In this document: one piece after another, positions 46,103 through 55,592 of the stretch
Numbering within the stretch: the first letter of the stretch is position 1
Layout: every line of letters begins with the position of its first letter
Origin: an uncultured Sulfitobacter sp.
Lineage (GTDB): Bacteria; Pseudomonadota; Alphaproteobacteria; Rhodobacterales; Rhodobacteraceae
DNA length: 64,000 nt
Assembly (NCBI GenBank): GCA_937928635.1
Contig: CALFWM010000046.1
Location: 1-64,000, forward strand
Direction: 5' to 3'
Notes under the pieces: model-generated
What the model was told of the DNA's origin: nothing
Databases searched by the model: none
What the model saw: only the letters and a program-made list of their open reading frames with translations
Program-made: the position numbers and the translations under genes

Positions 46103-46106
46103 GGGC

Positions 46107-47138
46107 TTATTCCTCCATCACACCGCGGCGGCCCATCAGGCCCCGTGGTCGGGTCAATAGGATAACGATGGCCGCCAGATAGATCACGATCTGGTTGATG
46201 CCGGGCAGGAACTCGATCACCTCGCGCATCGAGGCGAAACTTTGCAGAATGCCAAGCACAAATCCGGCCAGCACCGCACCGGGCAGAGAGCCCATGCCGC
46301 CCACAACCACCACCACAAAGGAGATCACGAGGAAGTCCATGCCCATGTGATAGTTGGGCGAGTTGATGGGCGTGTACATCACGCCCGCAAGACCCGCGAC
46401 ACAGGCCGCCAATCCAAACATAATGGTAAAGCGTTTGTCGATGTCGATGCCCAACAGGCCCACGGTTTCGCGGTCCGCCATGCCAGCGCGCACCACCATG
46501 CCAAAGGTCGTGAATTGCAAGAACACAAAAACACCGGTGATCAGCAGGGCCGCAAAGGCAAAGTAGACCAGCCGCCAGTAGGGGTAGATGATGCGATTGG
46601 CGTCAAAGCCCAGCAAGACACCAAAATCAAAGCTGCCTTTGAACACATCCGGGGCCGGGGCCGGGATCGGGTTGGCACCGTAGTAGGCCTTGATGATCTC
46701 TTGCAGAACAATCGCCAGACCGAAGGTCACCAATATCTGGTCCGCATGGGGGCGTTTGTAAAAGTGTTTGATCAGGCCGCGTTCCATCACGATGCCAATG
46801 ATCAGCATCACCGGAATTGCAAACAGGATCGCCAGTGGCACCGACCAGTCGATGATCGTATTGGCCGCCGCCTCACCAAACCAATCCTGAATATAGGGCA
46901 CCTGCACCTTCAGCGGATTGCCCAGAAAGTCCTTTTGGGATTCATCAATGACCGTGTGGCTGTAGGACAGGAGGCGCTGCAACGTCACCGTGCAGAACGC
47001 CCCGATCATAAACAGCGCGCCATGGGCAAAATTGACCACACCCAACGTGCCAAAGATCAGCGTCAGACCCAGAGCGATCAACGCATATGCGGATCCCCCG
47101 TCCAGGCCGCTGAGAATTTGTAGAACAATTGCTTCCAT
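46107..47138 (-). CDS. livH: Branched-chain amino-acid-type ABC permease
   Basis: LivH-type permease of 343 aa: [90 protein letters not shown]. The insert around residues 57-80 is longer than in E. coli LivH. First permease gene after the binding protein. Confidence 0.94.
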   Translation of the reverse strand: MEAIVLQILSGLDGGSAYALIALGLTLIFGTLGVVNFAHGALFMIGAFCTVTLQRLLSYSHTVIDESQKDFLGNPLKVQVPYIQDWFGEAAANTIIDWSVPLAILFAIPVMLIIGIVMERGLIKHFYKRPHADQILVTFGLAIVLQEIIKAYYGANPIPAPAPDVFKGSFDFGVLLGFDANRIIYPYWRLVYFAFAALLITGVFVFLQFTTFGMVVRAGMADRETVGLLGIDIDKRFTIMFGLAACVAGLAGVMYTPINSPNYHMGMDFLVISFVVVVVGGMGSLPGAVLAGFVLGILQSFASMREVIEFLPGINQIVIYLAAIVILLTRPRGLMGRRGVMEE

Positions 47139-47239
47139 TGTACCCTACCCCAAAGAGTAATCGCACGGGCCTGCGATATGCGGCCCATCTGCTTATTTCC
47201 GGCGTGAAAGATTTCTTGGGCCCGAGGGGGCCATCAAGG

Positions 47240-47268
47240 GGCGCGACCCCAATCAACAGGGTCGCGCC
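47240..47268 (-). terminator. Stem-loop after the Liv-type binding protein gene
   Basis: GGCGCGACCC and GGGTCGCGCC form a perfect 10-bp stem with a 9-nt loop, 9 bp past the binding-protein stop. No strong U tract follows, so partial termination or mRNA stabilisation is likely. A similar stem follows the sugar-binding protein gene at 17281-17304. Confidence 0.65.
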
Positions 47269-47277
47269 GCAGTTGGT

Positions 47278-48615
47278 TTAGGCGCCTGGGTTACAGGTGC
47301 CCAGCTCGCCGCCAAAGATTGACGCATCGTATGTCACCTGGGCTGCAGGTGTCACTTCGACGATTTCCAGAAGGTCAAACTCGTTGTCGGGGTTCTCTTT
47401 ACCCTTCACCACCAGAACGTCCTTGAAGCACTGGTGGTCTTCGGCACGGTAGAGTGTTTTGCCGTTGCCCAGACCGTCGAATTCAAAGCCTTCAAGGGCT
47501 TCTGCAATCGCACATGGGTTGAACGACCCGGCACGCTCCGCCGCATCAGCATAAAGCAGCGTCTGCACGTAGCAGGTGTGCGCCGCCTGGCTGGGGGGGA
47601 AGCCGTATTTGGTGCCGAAGGATTTTACAAAGGCTTTGGAGCCTTCATCCGTCAGGGACCAGTGCCAGTTGGTGGACCCAAAGATGCCTTTAACGTTCTC
47701 GCCCGCACCTTTCGCCATCAGGCGGGAGTAGAGCGGCACGATGATCTCAAAGTTCTTGCCGTTGGCCTGGGCTTCGCGCAGACCAAACTGTACCGCAGAC
47801 GTCAGCGAGTTGACCATGTTGCCGCCGTAGTGGTTCAGCACCAGAATGTCCGCACCAGACTGCAGCACAGGAGCCACGTAGTCTTTAAAGTCGGTCTGGG
47901 CCAGCGGCGTTTTCACAGCCGCAACAGTTTCCCAACCCAGCGCTTCGGTGGATGTGCGCACGGCTTCTTCTGTGGTGTAACCCCAGTTGTAGTCCGCCGT
48001 CAGGTGATAGGCTTTACGGTCTTTGCCGTAGTTTTCGCCCAGGATCGGCGCAAGTGCCGCACCGGACATGTAAGAGTTAAAGAAGTGGCGGAAACCATTG
48101 GCCTTCTTGTCCTTACCGGTGGTGTCGTTGGAGTGGGTCAGACCGGCCATAAAGATAATGCCCGCTTCCTGGCAGAGCGACTGAACTGCAACAGCCACAC
48201 CGGAAGAAGAACCACCCGTGATCATCACAGCGCCGTCTTTTTCGATCATGGATTTGGCCGACGCACGCGCCGCATCAGGCTTGGTCTGTGTATCGCCTGT
48301 GACGTAGGCAACCTTTTTGCCCAAAATGCCGCTGCCGCTCAGCGCCTTGGAGCTGAAGGTGCCCATCATGCCGCCGTCGCCGCCACCGTTCAGGTGCTCA
48401 ACCGCCAGCTCATAGGCGCGCAGCTCGTCCGCGCCCTCATCCGCGTAGGGGCCGGACTGTGGAACGTTAAAGCCCAGTGTGACTGTGTCGCCCGTTGGCG
48501 CGTTGGTGTAGCCGGAGTGGCCATCCGCGCGCAGATATGTCGGCAGGGCAAGGCCCGCACCGGCAACCGCACCCGTTTGGATCAAGCCACGGCGTGTCAG
48601 GTTTGAAAATGACAT
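47278..48615 (-). CDS. ABC transporter substrate-binding protein, Liv/amide type, Tat-exported
   Basis: Protein of 445 aa. Starts MSFSNLTRRGLIQTGAVAGAGLALP, a twin-arginine signal, unusual for LivJ but known in alphaproteobacterial members. The mature protein has GFNVPQSGPYADEGADELRAYELAVEHLNGGG, ITGGSSSGVAVAVQSLCQE and AHTCYVQTLLYADAAERAGSFNP. First gene of the importer operon, divergent from the XRE regulator. Substrate not determinable from sequence. Confidence 0.92.
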   Translation of the reverse strand: MSFSNLTRRGLIQTGAVAGAGLALPTYLRADGHSGYTNAPTGDTVTLGFNVPQSGPYADEGADELRAYELAVEHLNGGGDGGMMGTFSSKALSGSGILGKKVAYVTGDTQTKPDAARASAKSMIEKDGAVMITGGSSSGVAVAVQSLCQEAGIIFMAGLTHSNDTTGKDKKANGFRHFFNSYMSGAALAPILGENYGKDRKAYHLTADYNWGYTTEEAVRTSTEALGWETVAAVKTPLAQTDFKDYVAPVLQSGADILVLNHYGGNMVNSLTSAVQFGLREAQANGKNFEIIVPLYSRLMAKGAGENVKGIFGSTNWHWSLTDEGSKAFVKSFGTKYGFPPSQAAHTCYVQTLLYADAAERAGSFNPCAIAEALEGFEFDGLGNGKTLYRAEDHQCFKDVLVVKGKENPDNEFDLLEIVEVTPAAQVTYDASIFGGELGTCNPGA

Positions 48616-48700
48616 ATATTCCTCCCATTGGTGAACCCGCGGCCCTTTGCAAATGTCAGGCAGGGGACGCGGCACATTTGTGCACGATGGTTATGGCCCC

Positions 48701-48710
48701 TTTTGCAAAA
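48701..48710. promoter_or_regulatory. TTTTGCAAAA palindrome in the XRE/transporter divergent spacer
   Basis: A perfect palindrome containing TTTGCAAA, the half-site that PccR of Rhodobacter sphaeroides recognises (as TTTGCAAA-N4-TTTGCAAA). It lies 86 bp from the binding-protein start and about 140 bp from the XRE start. Only one strong half-site is present; the adjoining GTTCAATA would be a poor second half. Confidence 0.45.
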
Positions 48711-48847
48711 ACCGTTCAATAAGCTGCTTGAACATCAGGCATTTTCTGTAAATATATTGTCATTCGCCTTTGTGAAGATTGTAAAGAAAGTGATGTTGCG
48801 GTGCAGAAACCCGTTGATTCAACACGACATTGCCTTTGGGCGTTGTG

Positions 48848-50131
48848 ATGGCACGTGACGCCTTAACAGGCAGCCGGATCCGCGAACGCCGCATCATGGC
48901 CGGTCAAAAACAGGCCATGCTTGCCGAACAGATCGGGATCTCGGCCAGCTATCTCAATTTGATCGAGCACAACCGCCGCCGGATCGGGGGCAAACTGCTG
49001 CTCAAGATCGCAGAGGCGCTGGCGGTTGAACCTCAAACCCTGACAGATGGGGCAGAGGCCGCACTGATCGCCACATTGCGGGACGCCGCCGAAGAGGTGG
49101 GGCTGGCGGACCCCGAACTGGCGCGCGCCGATGAATTTGCGGGCCGTTTTCCCGGCTGGGCCGAGGTGCTGGCGGGCACGCGCCAGCGCATCGCGACCCT
49201 TGAGCAAACCGTTGAGGTCCTGACCGACCGTCTGGCCCATGACCCGCATCTGGCCGCTTCCATGCACGAACTGCTCAGCACTGCCGCCGCGATCCGCTCC
49301 ACCGCCGCGATCCTGACCGACAATGAGGCGATGCCGCCCGCGCAGCGCAACCGCTTTCACGCCAATATTGATGAAGACAGCAAACGCTTGTCCGACAGCG
49401 CCCAAACACTCGTCAGCTATCTGGATGCAAGCGAGGGCACCGCAGATGCCACAAGTTCGTCACAAGAAGAGGTCGAGGCGTTCCTCTCTGATCATGGGTT
49501 TCAGTTTGAGGCGCTGGAGAGCCGGGATGCCACATCAGCGCAGATTGATCGGTTGATCAGCACCGCCAAATCTTTGCGCACCCCTGCTGCCCAGCACATC
49601 GCACGGGGGGTGCTGGAACAGGTCATGCGCGATGCGCGTCCTGTGCCCCTTGGCGATCTGCGCAAGACCATCAAAGAACATGGCACAGACCCGGCCACGC
49701 TGGCCCACGCCTTGCGCCAGCCCGTGGCGCGCATCCTGCGCCGTCTGGCGGCCCTGCGCGAACTGGGGGCAGGGCTGGTGGTGTGTGACCGATCCGGCAC
49801 CGTGCTGTTTCGCAAATCCGTTGAGGGGTTTACCGTGCCGCGCCATGGGTCCTGTTGCCCGCTTTGGCCCCTTTTTGCCGTGATCGGTCAGCCGGGCATG
49901 GTCATCTCTGAACGGATCGCACAGCAGGGGCGCGGTCAGCCGCCCTTTCAGGCCTTTGCCACCAGCGAGGCCGAGCCGGTACAGGGCTATAATGCGCCAC
50001 CGCTGGTGCGCTCCGTTATGTTGCTGGTCCCGGCGGCGGAGGGCAGCGGCAGCGCGCGGCAGGTCGGCGCCACCTGCCGGGTGTGCCCGCAACAGGGCTG
50101 CGCGGCGCGCCGCGAGCCCTCAATCGTCTGA
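48848..50131 (+). CDS. XRE-family regulator with short-chain acyl-CoA-type C-terminal domain
   Basis: Protein of 427 aa. The Cro/CI-type helix-turn-helix (TGSRIRERRIMAGQKQAMLAEQIGISASYLNLIEHNRRRIGG) is at residues 5-50. The remainder matches the ScfR/DUF2083 type (RamB, PccR): a middle helical region, then SCCPLWPLF and a C-terminal Cys motif (CRVCPQQGCAARR). Such regulators sense short-chain acyl-CoA and control propionyl-CoA or acetate metabolism. Start ATG at MARDALTGSRIRE; an earlier start is possible. Confidence 0.85.
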   Translation: MARDALTGSRIRERRIMAGQKQAMLAEQIGISASYLNLIEHNRRRIGGKLLLKIAEALAVEPQTLTDGAEAALIATLRDAAEEVGLADPELARADEFAGRFPGWAEVLAGTRQRIATLEQTVEVLTDRLAHDPHLAASMHELLSTAAAIRSTAAILTDNEAMPPAQRNRFHANIDEDSKRLSDSAQTLVSYLDASEGTADATSSSQEEVEAFLSDHGFQFEALESRDATSAQIDRLISTAKSLRTPAAQHIARGVLEQVMRDARPVPLGDLRKTIKEHGTDPATLAHALRQPVARILRRLAALRELGAGLVVCDRSGTVLFRKSVEGFTVPRHGSCCPLWPLFAVIGQPGMVISERIAQQGRGQPPFQAFATSEAEPVQGYNAPPLVRSVMLLVPAAEGSGSARQVGATCRVCPQQGCAARREPSIV

Positions 50132-50235
50132 GATCATACGGTCAACACAGAATGCGGTTTTGACAGGGACGGCATTTGTGGTGCATCCTTTGTCTCCGCA
50201 GGGTTGATCAACATCCCGCGACCGGGGGGAAAGGG

Positions 50236-50604
50236 ATGAGCAAACACGTTGTGCTTGTCGAGGATGAGTTGAACATCGCAGAGGCGATCCGTTTCTTGCT
50301 GAGCCAGGATGGCTGGCGGGTGGAGACCCTGGCCAATGGGGATACGGCGGTGGATGTGATCCGCAAAGCATCGCCTGACCTAGTCTTGCTGGATGTGATG
50401 CTGCCGGGCAAAAGCGGTTTTGAAATTTTGCACGAATTGCGCAGTGATCCCGCCTTTGCCGCCTTGCCGGTGATGATGCTGACCGCGCGCGGGCAGGCAC
50501 GCGACCGGGAAATGGCGGAAAAAGCGGGGGTGAGCAAATTCATGACCAAACCCTTTTCAAACACGGAAATGCTGAATGCCGTGCGCGAACTGACCGCACC
50601 CTGA
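50236..50604 (+). CDS. Single-domain response regulator
   Basis: Receiver-only protein of 122 aa: acidic pocket VEDE near residues 8-11, phospho-acceptor aspartate in LVLLDVMLPGKSG (about residue 53), Thr in MMLTARG and Lys in MTKPFS. No output domain. It begins 104 bp after the XRE gene and is probably the partner of the symporter-kinase encoded 257 bp further on. Confidence 0.92.
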   Translation: MSKHVVLVEDELNIAEAIRFLLSQDGWRVETLANGDTAVDVIRKASPDLVLLDVMLPGKSGFEILHELRSDPAFAALPVMMLTARGQARDREMAEKAGVSKFMTKPFSNTEMLNAVRELTAP

Positions 50605-50607
50605 CCC

Positions 50608-50862
50608 ATGGCGCGTGATCCGGTCTTTCTTGAACGCAAAAGCTATCGCCGCCGCCGTCTGTTGGATGCGGTCCGCCTGTTGCCCCTGCTGGGGCTGGCG
50701 CTGTGGATGGTGCCCCTGATGTGGGCCGTGCCAACGACACAGCCCAGCGAGGGCGTGCCCATGTCAGCGGCACTCTATTATGTCTTTGGCATCTGGGGCG
50801 GGGTGTTGTTGGCGGGCTGGGCGCTGTGGCGGCGCACCCGTCCTGATCAGGACCAGAGCTGA
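50608..50862 (+). CDS. Small two-helix membrane protein
   Basis: Protein of 84 aa with a basic N-terminus (ERKSYRRRRLLDA) and two predicted helices (LLPLLGLALWMVPLMW, ALYYVFGIWGGVLLAGWALW). The stop overlaps the symporter-kinase start (TGATG), so they are translationally coupled. Small companion proteins of this type commonly precede SSS-type transporters. Probably a subunit or stabiliser. Confidence 0.8.
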   Translation: MARDPVFLERKSYRRRRLLDAVRLLPLLGLALWMVPLMWAVPTTQPSEGVPMSAALYYVFGIWGGVLLAGWALWRRTRPDQDQS

Positions 50863-53591
50863 TGGTCTCCCTCAATCAACTTGTCGCGGTCTGCCTGCTT
50901 TATGTGGCGGGGCTGTTTGTGGTGGCCTTTCTGGCAGAACGTGCCGCCACGCGGGGGCAGGCGGGCTGGCTGTTGCGCTCGCCCCTTGTTTATACCCTGT
51001 CCCTGTCGATCTATTGCACGGCCTGGACGTTTTATGGCGCGGTGGGCTATGCCGCGCGTTCGGGACTGGAATATGTCACGATCTACCTTGGCCCCTCGCT
51101 GGTGATGATCGGCTGGTGGTGGGTGCTGCGCCGTCTTGTCCATATCGGGCGCACGCAGCGCGTGACCTCTGTGGCGGATCTGATTTCCTCACGCTATGGC
51201 AAGTCCAACACGCTGGCGATTGTGGTCACGGTCATGTCGGTGATTGGCGTGACACCCTATATCGCCTTGCAGCTGCAATCGGTGGTTTTGTCCCTGTCGA
51301 TTTTTGCAGCCCCTGATGTGGGGTTGATCACCACGGACATACCAGCCTTCAACGCGCCGCAAGCCGCGTTTTGGGTGGCCACGGGGCTGGCGCTGTTCAC
51401 CGTGTTGTTTGGCACCCGCAACCTGAACGTCAATGACCGCCATCCCGGCGTTGTGATCGCCGTTGCGGTTGAGGCGGTGGTCAAACTCTTTGCCCTGATC
51501 GCAGTGGGTGTTTTTGTGGTTTGGGGGCTGGCAGGCGGGCTGTCTGAAACCATGGCGCGGCTGGATGCCTCTGACATCGGCACATGGCAGGTGCAGGGCG
51601 GGCGCTGGGTGGCGCTGACCATGCTGTCGGCGGCGGCCTTCCTGTGCCTGCCGCGGATGTTTCAGGTCATGGTGGTGGAAAACGACGATGAACGGCATCT
51701 GCAAATCGCCGCCTGGGCGTTTCCGCTTTACCTGATGTTGATGAGCCTCTTTGTTGTGCCCATTGCCGTTGTCGGGCTTGATCTGTTGCCCGCAGGGTCT
51801 GATCCGGATTTGTTTGTGCTGAGCCTGCCGCTGAGCCAGGGGCAGAACGGGTTGGCCATGCTGGCCTTTCTGGGGGGGTTTTCCTCGGCAACGTCGATGG
51901 TGATTGTGGCAACGCTGGCGCTGTCAACCATGGTGAGTAACCACATCGTGATGCCCGTCTGGCTTAGTGTGCAGGGCGAGGGGGCGTCGCAATCAGGCGA
52001 TGTGCGCCATGTGATCATCCTGTCGCGGCGCTTGTCGATTCTGCTGATTATTGCGCTGGGGTTTCTCTATTACCGCACGTCCGGCGGCGGGGCGCTGGCC
52101 GCGATTGGCACGATCTCCTTTGGCGGTGTGGCACAGTTTTTGCCTGCGATGCTGGGCGGGTTGTTCTGGCGCGGGGCCACGCGCACGGGTGCGTTGTTTG
52201 GGTTGGGCACGGGGTTTGCGCTCTGGGTCTTTACCATGCTGTTACCCAGCTTTGGTCAGGGTGGCGCACTATCCGTTGCCACCTTTGAGCAGGGGCTGTT
52301 TGGCCTGGGCTGGCTGCGCCCGCAGGCCCTGTTTGGTATTGGCGGCCTTGACCCCACCGTGCATGCGGTGGTCTGGAGCCTGTCGTTAAACACGGCTGTG
52401 TTTGTCGTGGTCTCTCTCTTTACCTTCCCCAGCCCTATTGAACGTTTGCAGGGCGCGCAGTTTGTCACGGTTCAGGACACTGCCGGGCCTGCACGAAGCT
52501 GGGCAGCCTCTGTGGCGGGCAGTGAGGATTTGATGATCATGGCCCAACGCATTCTGGGGGCACCGGAAGCGCAGGCGTTCTTTCAGGCAGAGGCGCGCGC
52601 GCAAGGCAGACTGGGCGATTTCCCGGAACCAACACCGACATTCGTGCAGGCCCTGGAGCGCGAACTTGCCGCCTCTGTCGGGGCCGCCACGGCCCATGCC
52701 ATGGTGGGGCAGATTGTCGGGGGCACCTCCGTTTCGGTACAGGATCTGCTGGCGGTGGCGGATGAATCTGCGCAGATGCTGGAGTATTCCAGCCAGTTGG
52801 AGGCGAAATCCAACGAACTGTCAGCGACCGCCGCTGAACTGCGCCGCGCCAACGAAAAGCTGACCCAGCTGTCTGCGCAAAAGGATGCCTTCCTCAGCCA
52901 GATCAGCCATGAGCTGCGCACGCCGATGACCTCAATCCGGTCGTTTTCCGAAATCCTGCGGGATGCCACGGATATGACCGGCCCGGACAAGACGTGCTAT
53001 GCCTCCATCATTCACACCGAAACCATCCGTCTGACGCGGCTGCTCGATGACCTGCTGGACCTGTCGGTGCTGGAAAACGGTCAGGTCAGCCTGCACAAAC
53101 GCACCAGCGCGCTGAGTGATGTGTTGGACCTTGCGGTGACAACGGCCCTTGCGGGCGCTGCGCGCCCTTTGCGTATTCACCGCAATCGGGCAGATGAATC
53201 GGTTCAACTGACCACGGATCTGGATCGGCTGGCACAGGTGTTTATCAATCTGGTTGCCAATGCGCAAAAATACTGTGACGCCCCGGACCCGGCCTTGGTC
53301 ATCGCCGTGACGCAGCGCGATGACATGCTTGAGATTGATTTCGTTGACAATGGGCGGGGCATTGATGCTGAGGCCCAATCCGTGATCTTTGAAAAGTTCT
53401 ATCGCATCAGCGGGGTAGCGGGCGTGGGGGCGGGCCTTGGCCTGTCGATCTGCCGCGAGATCATGACACGCCTTGGCGGCAGCATTGCCTATGTGTCGGG
53501 CCGGGACGAGGGTGCCTTTCGGGTGTTGGTGCCACTGCAACATGTAACGGACGAAATGCGCCAAGAAGCTGCAATTGAGGGTGCAATCTAA
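50862..53591 (+). CDS. Sodium/solute symporter-histidine kinase (CrbS-type)
   Basis: Protein of 909 aa. The N-terminal part (about 1-490) is an SSS-family transporter with about 13 helices (SIYCTAWTFYGAVGYAARSGLEY, GGFSSATSMVIVATLALSTMV). A coiled linker (LEYSSQLEAKSNELSATAAELRRANEKL) leads to HisKA with phospho-acceptor His683 in ISHELRTPMTSIRSF, then HATPase_c with N-box NLVANAQKYC, DNGRGI and GAGLGLSICRE. CrbS-type proteins sense and may transport acetate-like substrates. Here the partner appears to be the single-domain receiver upstream. Confidence 0.92.
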   Translation: MVSLNQLVAVCLLYVAGLFVVAFLAERAATRGQAGWLLRSPLVYTLSLSIYCTAWTFYGAVGYAARSGLEYVTIYLGPSLVMIGWWWVLRRLVHIGRTQRVTSVADLISSRYGKSNTLAIVVTVMSVIGVTPYIALQLQSVVLSLSIFAAPDVGLITTDIPAFNAPQAAFWVATGLALFTVLFGTRNLNVNDRHPGVVIAVAVEAVVKLFALIAVGVFVVWGLAGGLSETMARLDASDIGTWQVQGGRWVALTMLSAAAFLCLPRMFQVMVVENDDERHLQIAAWAFPLYLMLMSLFVVPIAVVGLDLLPAGSDPDLFVLSLPLSQGQNGLAMLAFLGGFSSATSMVIVATLALSTMVSNHIVMPVWLSVQGEGASQSGDVRHVIILSRRLSILLIIALGFLYYRTSGGGALAAIGTISFGGVAQFLPAMLGGLFWRGATRTGALFGLGTGFALWVFTMLLPSFGQGGALSVATFEQGLFGLGWLRPQALFGIGGLDPTVHAVVWSLSLNTAVFVVVSLFTFPSPIERLQGAQFVTVQDTAGPARSWAASVAGSEDLMIMAQRILGAPEAQAFFQAEARAQGRLGDFPEPTPTFVQALERELAASVGAATAHAMVGQIVGGTSVSVQDLLAVADESAQMLEYSSQLEAKSNELSATAAELRRANEKLTQLSAQKDAFLSQISHELRTPMTSIRSFSEILRDATDMTGPDKTCYASIIHTETIRLTRLLDDLLDLSVLENGQVSLHKRTSALSDVLDLAVTTALAGAARPLRIHRNRADESVQLTTDLDRLAQVFINLVANAQKYCDAPDPALVIAVTQRDDMLEIDFVDNGRGIDAEAQSVIFEKFYRISGVAGVGAGLGLSICREIMTRLGGSIAYVSGRDEGAFRVLVPLQHVTDEMRQEAAIEGAI

Positions 53592-53653
53592 AGAGGTTGG
53601 TAACCCTGAGCCGTTACACCCACGCTAATGACCCGCCCAAGGTGGGGGAGGCG

Positions 53654-54940
53654 ATGGAACAAGAAAACAGCAATCAGGCAGATCAGGCGGCAAGTGTTTT
53701 GCAGCGCAAGACATCTGTGGGCAAGGCGGAGCATCAGGCGCGCGCCATGTCCTTGCCCAAAGCGCTGCGCATCAGCATGGCAAAAGTTGCCGATGATCTG
53801 TGCGAAATGGCACTGGCGGTTATTGGTGTGCGCAGACAGACCTGCAAACTGAGCGAACTGCCGGATGTTTTTGATCCCAAACACCTGCTGGTTTTGCTGG
53901 ATGGCACCCTGCGGCGCCGGGCGGCGGCTGTTTTTGATCCGGTTTTTGTGGGCGGGCTGATTCAACAGGAAACCATGGCCAAGGTGATGCCGGTCCTGGA
54001 TGAGGAAACCCGCCAGTTGACGGCAACAGATGCAGCAATCTGCGCGCCGTTTCTGGATGAACTGCTCAAACGCGCTGCCGCGCTGCCGGAGGAAGAGGCG
54101 CAGCGTGACCTGATTGCAGGCTATCGATTTGGTGCCTATTGCGAAGAGCCGCGTTTGCTGATGATGGCGCTGGAAGAACCGGAATATGAGCTTTTTCACC
54201 TGACCGTGGACATGGCGGGGGGGCAGCGTCAGGGTTTGATGACCTTGTGTTTTCCCACCACACGGGTGGAGGCGCTAAGCGTTCAGGAGGATCAAACCTC
54301 GCCAGACGCCCCGGACAGCGGGCGGCCGGGGCGCGGGGGCATTCAGATCCCCCAGACGTCGTTGATGGAACGCACCGTAATGGCCCTGAATGTCGATCTG
54401 AACATCGCGCTGGCGCGTATACGCATGACGGTCAGCACCTTACAGGCATTGAAAGTGGACGATGTTCTGGATCTGGACGTAAACAGCTTTGACACCTGCA
54501 CCGTGCAAACCCGGGAGGGACGGCGGCTTAGCCGTGGCAAGCTCGGCCAGATTGACGGGGTGCGGGCATTGCAGCTGGAGCATGAGGCACCCCGCTTTAA
54601 CGCGCCACGACGTCGGGGGGCAGACAGGCCTGACCTTGATCTGCCCGTGGTCAGCGGAGATGGCACCGGCACGCAGGCCCGATCACGGGGGAGCGCTCTT
54701 AAACAACTGCCGCAGGCGGTGCCCGCCACACTTGATGACATGGGCGCAGATATGCCCCATATGGTGGAAATACCCGCCTTGGGTGATCTCCCTGAGGTGG
54801 GGGATTTACCTCAGATGCCGGTCCTTGCGAAAGTTCCGGACCTGCCGGAGGGGGAAAGCCTGTCTGGCCAGCCCGATATGCCTGACTTGTCCGACTTGCC
54901 CGATTTTAACAATGACGATGGGCCGATGACAATAACGTGA
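53654..54940 (+). CDS. FliM/FliN-like SpoA-domain protein
   Basis: Protein of 428 aa with a SpoA/FliN-type domain near residues 235-310: LMERTVMALNVDLNIALARIRMTVSTLQALKVDDVLDLDVNSFDTC, RLSRGKLGQIDGVRALQLEH. The N-terminal 200 residues look FliM-like (a middle-domain-like region with RRRAAAVFDPVFVGGLIQQE). The C-terminal tail is a series of short L-P/D-P units (PALGDLPEVGDLPQMPVLAKVPDLPEGE) that is intrinsically disordered. No flagellar genes are nearby. Start ATG at MEQENSNQAD after GGGGGAG. May be a remote flagellar switch protein or a repurposed one. Confidence 0.75.
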   Translation: MEQENSNQADQAASVLQRKTSVGKAEHQARAMSLPKALRISMAKVADDLCEMALAVIGVRRQTCKLSELPDVFDPKHLLVLLDGTLRRRAAAVFDPVFVGGLIQQETMAKVMPVLDEETRQLTATDAAICAPFLDELLKRAAALPEEEAQRDLIAGYRFGAYCEEPRLLMMALEEPEYELFHLTVDMAGGQRQGLMTLCFPTTRVEALSVQEDQTSPDAPDSGRPGRGGIQIPQTSLMERTVMALNVDLNIALARIRMTVSTLQALKVDDVLDLDVNSFDTCTVQTREGRRLSRGKLGQIDGVRALQLEHEAPRFNAPRRRGADRPDLDLPVVSGDGTGTQARSRGSALKQLPQAVPATLDDMGADMPHMVEIPALGDLPEVGDLPQMPVLAKVPDLPEGESLSGQPDMPDLSDLPDFNNDDGPMTIT

Positions 54941-55161
54941 TGGGTGTCTTTATATCTGGCACGCAATGACAACAGCGCATCCGAGGGGCTATATTCCCCG
55001 GGGCGAGGTGTGACGGTTTTGCACCTGATCGCGTCAGAGGACAGAAGTCGCCAAAGCAGGATAGCGCTGTCGCCCGATGTCACGAGGGCAACCAGATATC
55101 CGTCCCATCATAATCCCCCGTTAAACCGGTGGCCGGTCAGCTGGCCTCCAGGGCTGCGGTT

Positions 55162-55584
55162 TTATTCAAACGGCGCGCCCAGAACGTGACGAATGTTTGC
55201 CAGATCATAGCCACCAGCCGCCGCCGCTTCCACGATGTCTTTGACCGGCAGTGTGCCCGCCTGACCCAAGGCCCAGGCGATGGTTGAGCGTGTGCCAGAG
55301 GCACAATAGGCCAGCACGACGTCTTCACTCTCAACACCCAGCGCACGGTTTTTGGCAATCACCGGCGGCACCATGGTTTGATGGGTAAGCGGTTGATTGG
55401 CAAAGCGCATCCCGGCGGCCTCTGCTGCAATGCGTATCGCCTCTGCACAATGGGAGGGCGGGACCTCTTCATCGGGGCGGTTGCACAGAATGCATGTGAT
55501 GCCTGCCTCCTTTAGCGCGGGGATGTCGTCAGGCGCAATCTGCGGGCTGACATAATAGCGGGGGGTCAGTTGGCGAATATCCAT
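55162..55584 (-). CDS. DUF442 (beta-lactamase hydrolase-like) sulfur transferase-type protein
   Basis: Protein of 140 aa: MDIRQLTPRYYVSPQIAPDDIPALKEAGITCILCNRPDEE and an active loop YCASGTRST with a conserved cysteine, typical of the TIGR01244/DUF442 family. In BigR-type operons it is a phosphatase-fold or persulfide-handling partner of Blh. Last gene of the sulfide operon. The longer frame upstream shadows YeeE and is rejected. Confidence 0.85.
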   Translation of the reverse strand: MDIRQLTPRYYVSPQIAPDDIPALKEAGITCILCNRPDEEVPPSHCAEAIRIAAEAAGMRFANQPLTHQTMVPPVIAKNRALGVESEDVVLAYCASGTRSTIAWALGQAGTLPVKDIVEAAAAGGYDLANIRHVLGAPFE

Positions 55585-55592
55585 GGCACGAT

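Noticed and set aside
47434..48606. Open frame of 390 codons opposite the Liv-type binding protein
   Set aside because: Shadow of a well-supported gene with a twin-arginine signal and family motifs.
54941..55161. Possible short ORF in the spacer between the FliM-like gene and the sulfide operon
   Set aside because: The 220-bp convergent spacer has a 60-80 codon open frame but no RBS, no hydrophobic or conserved pattern and no clear terminator.
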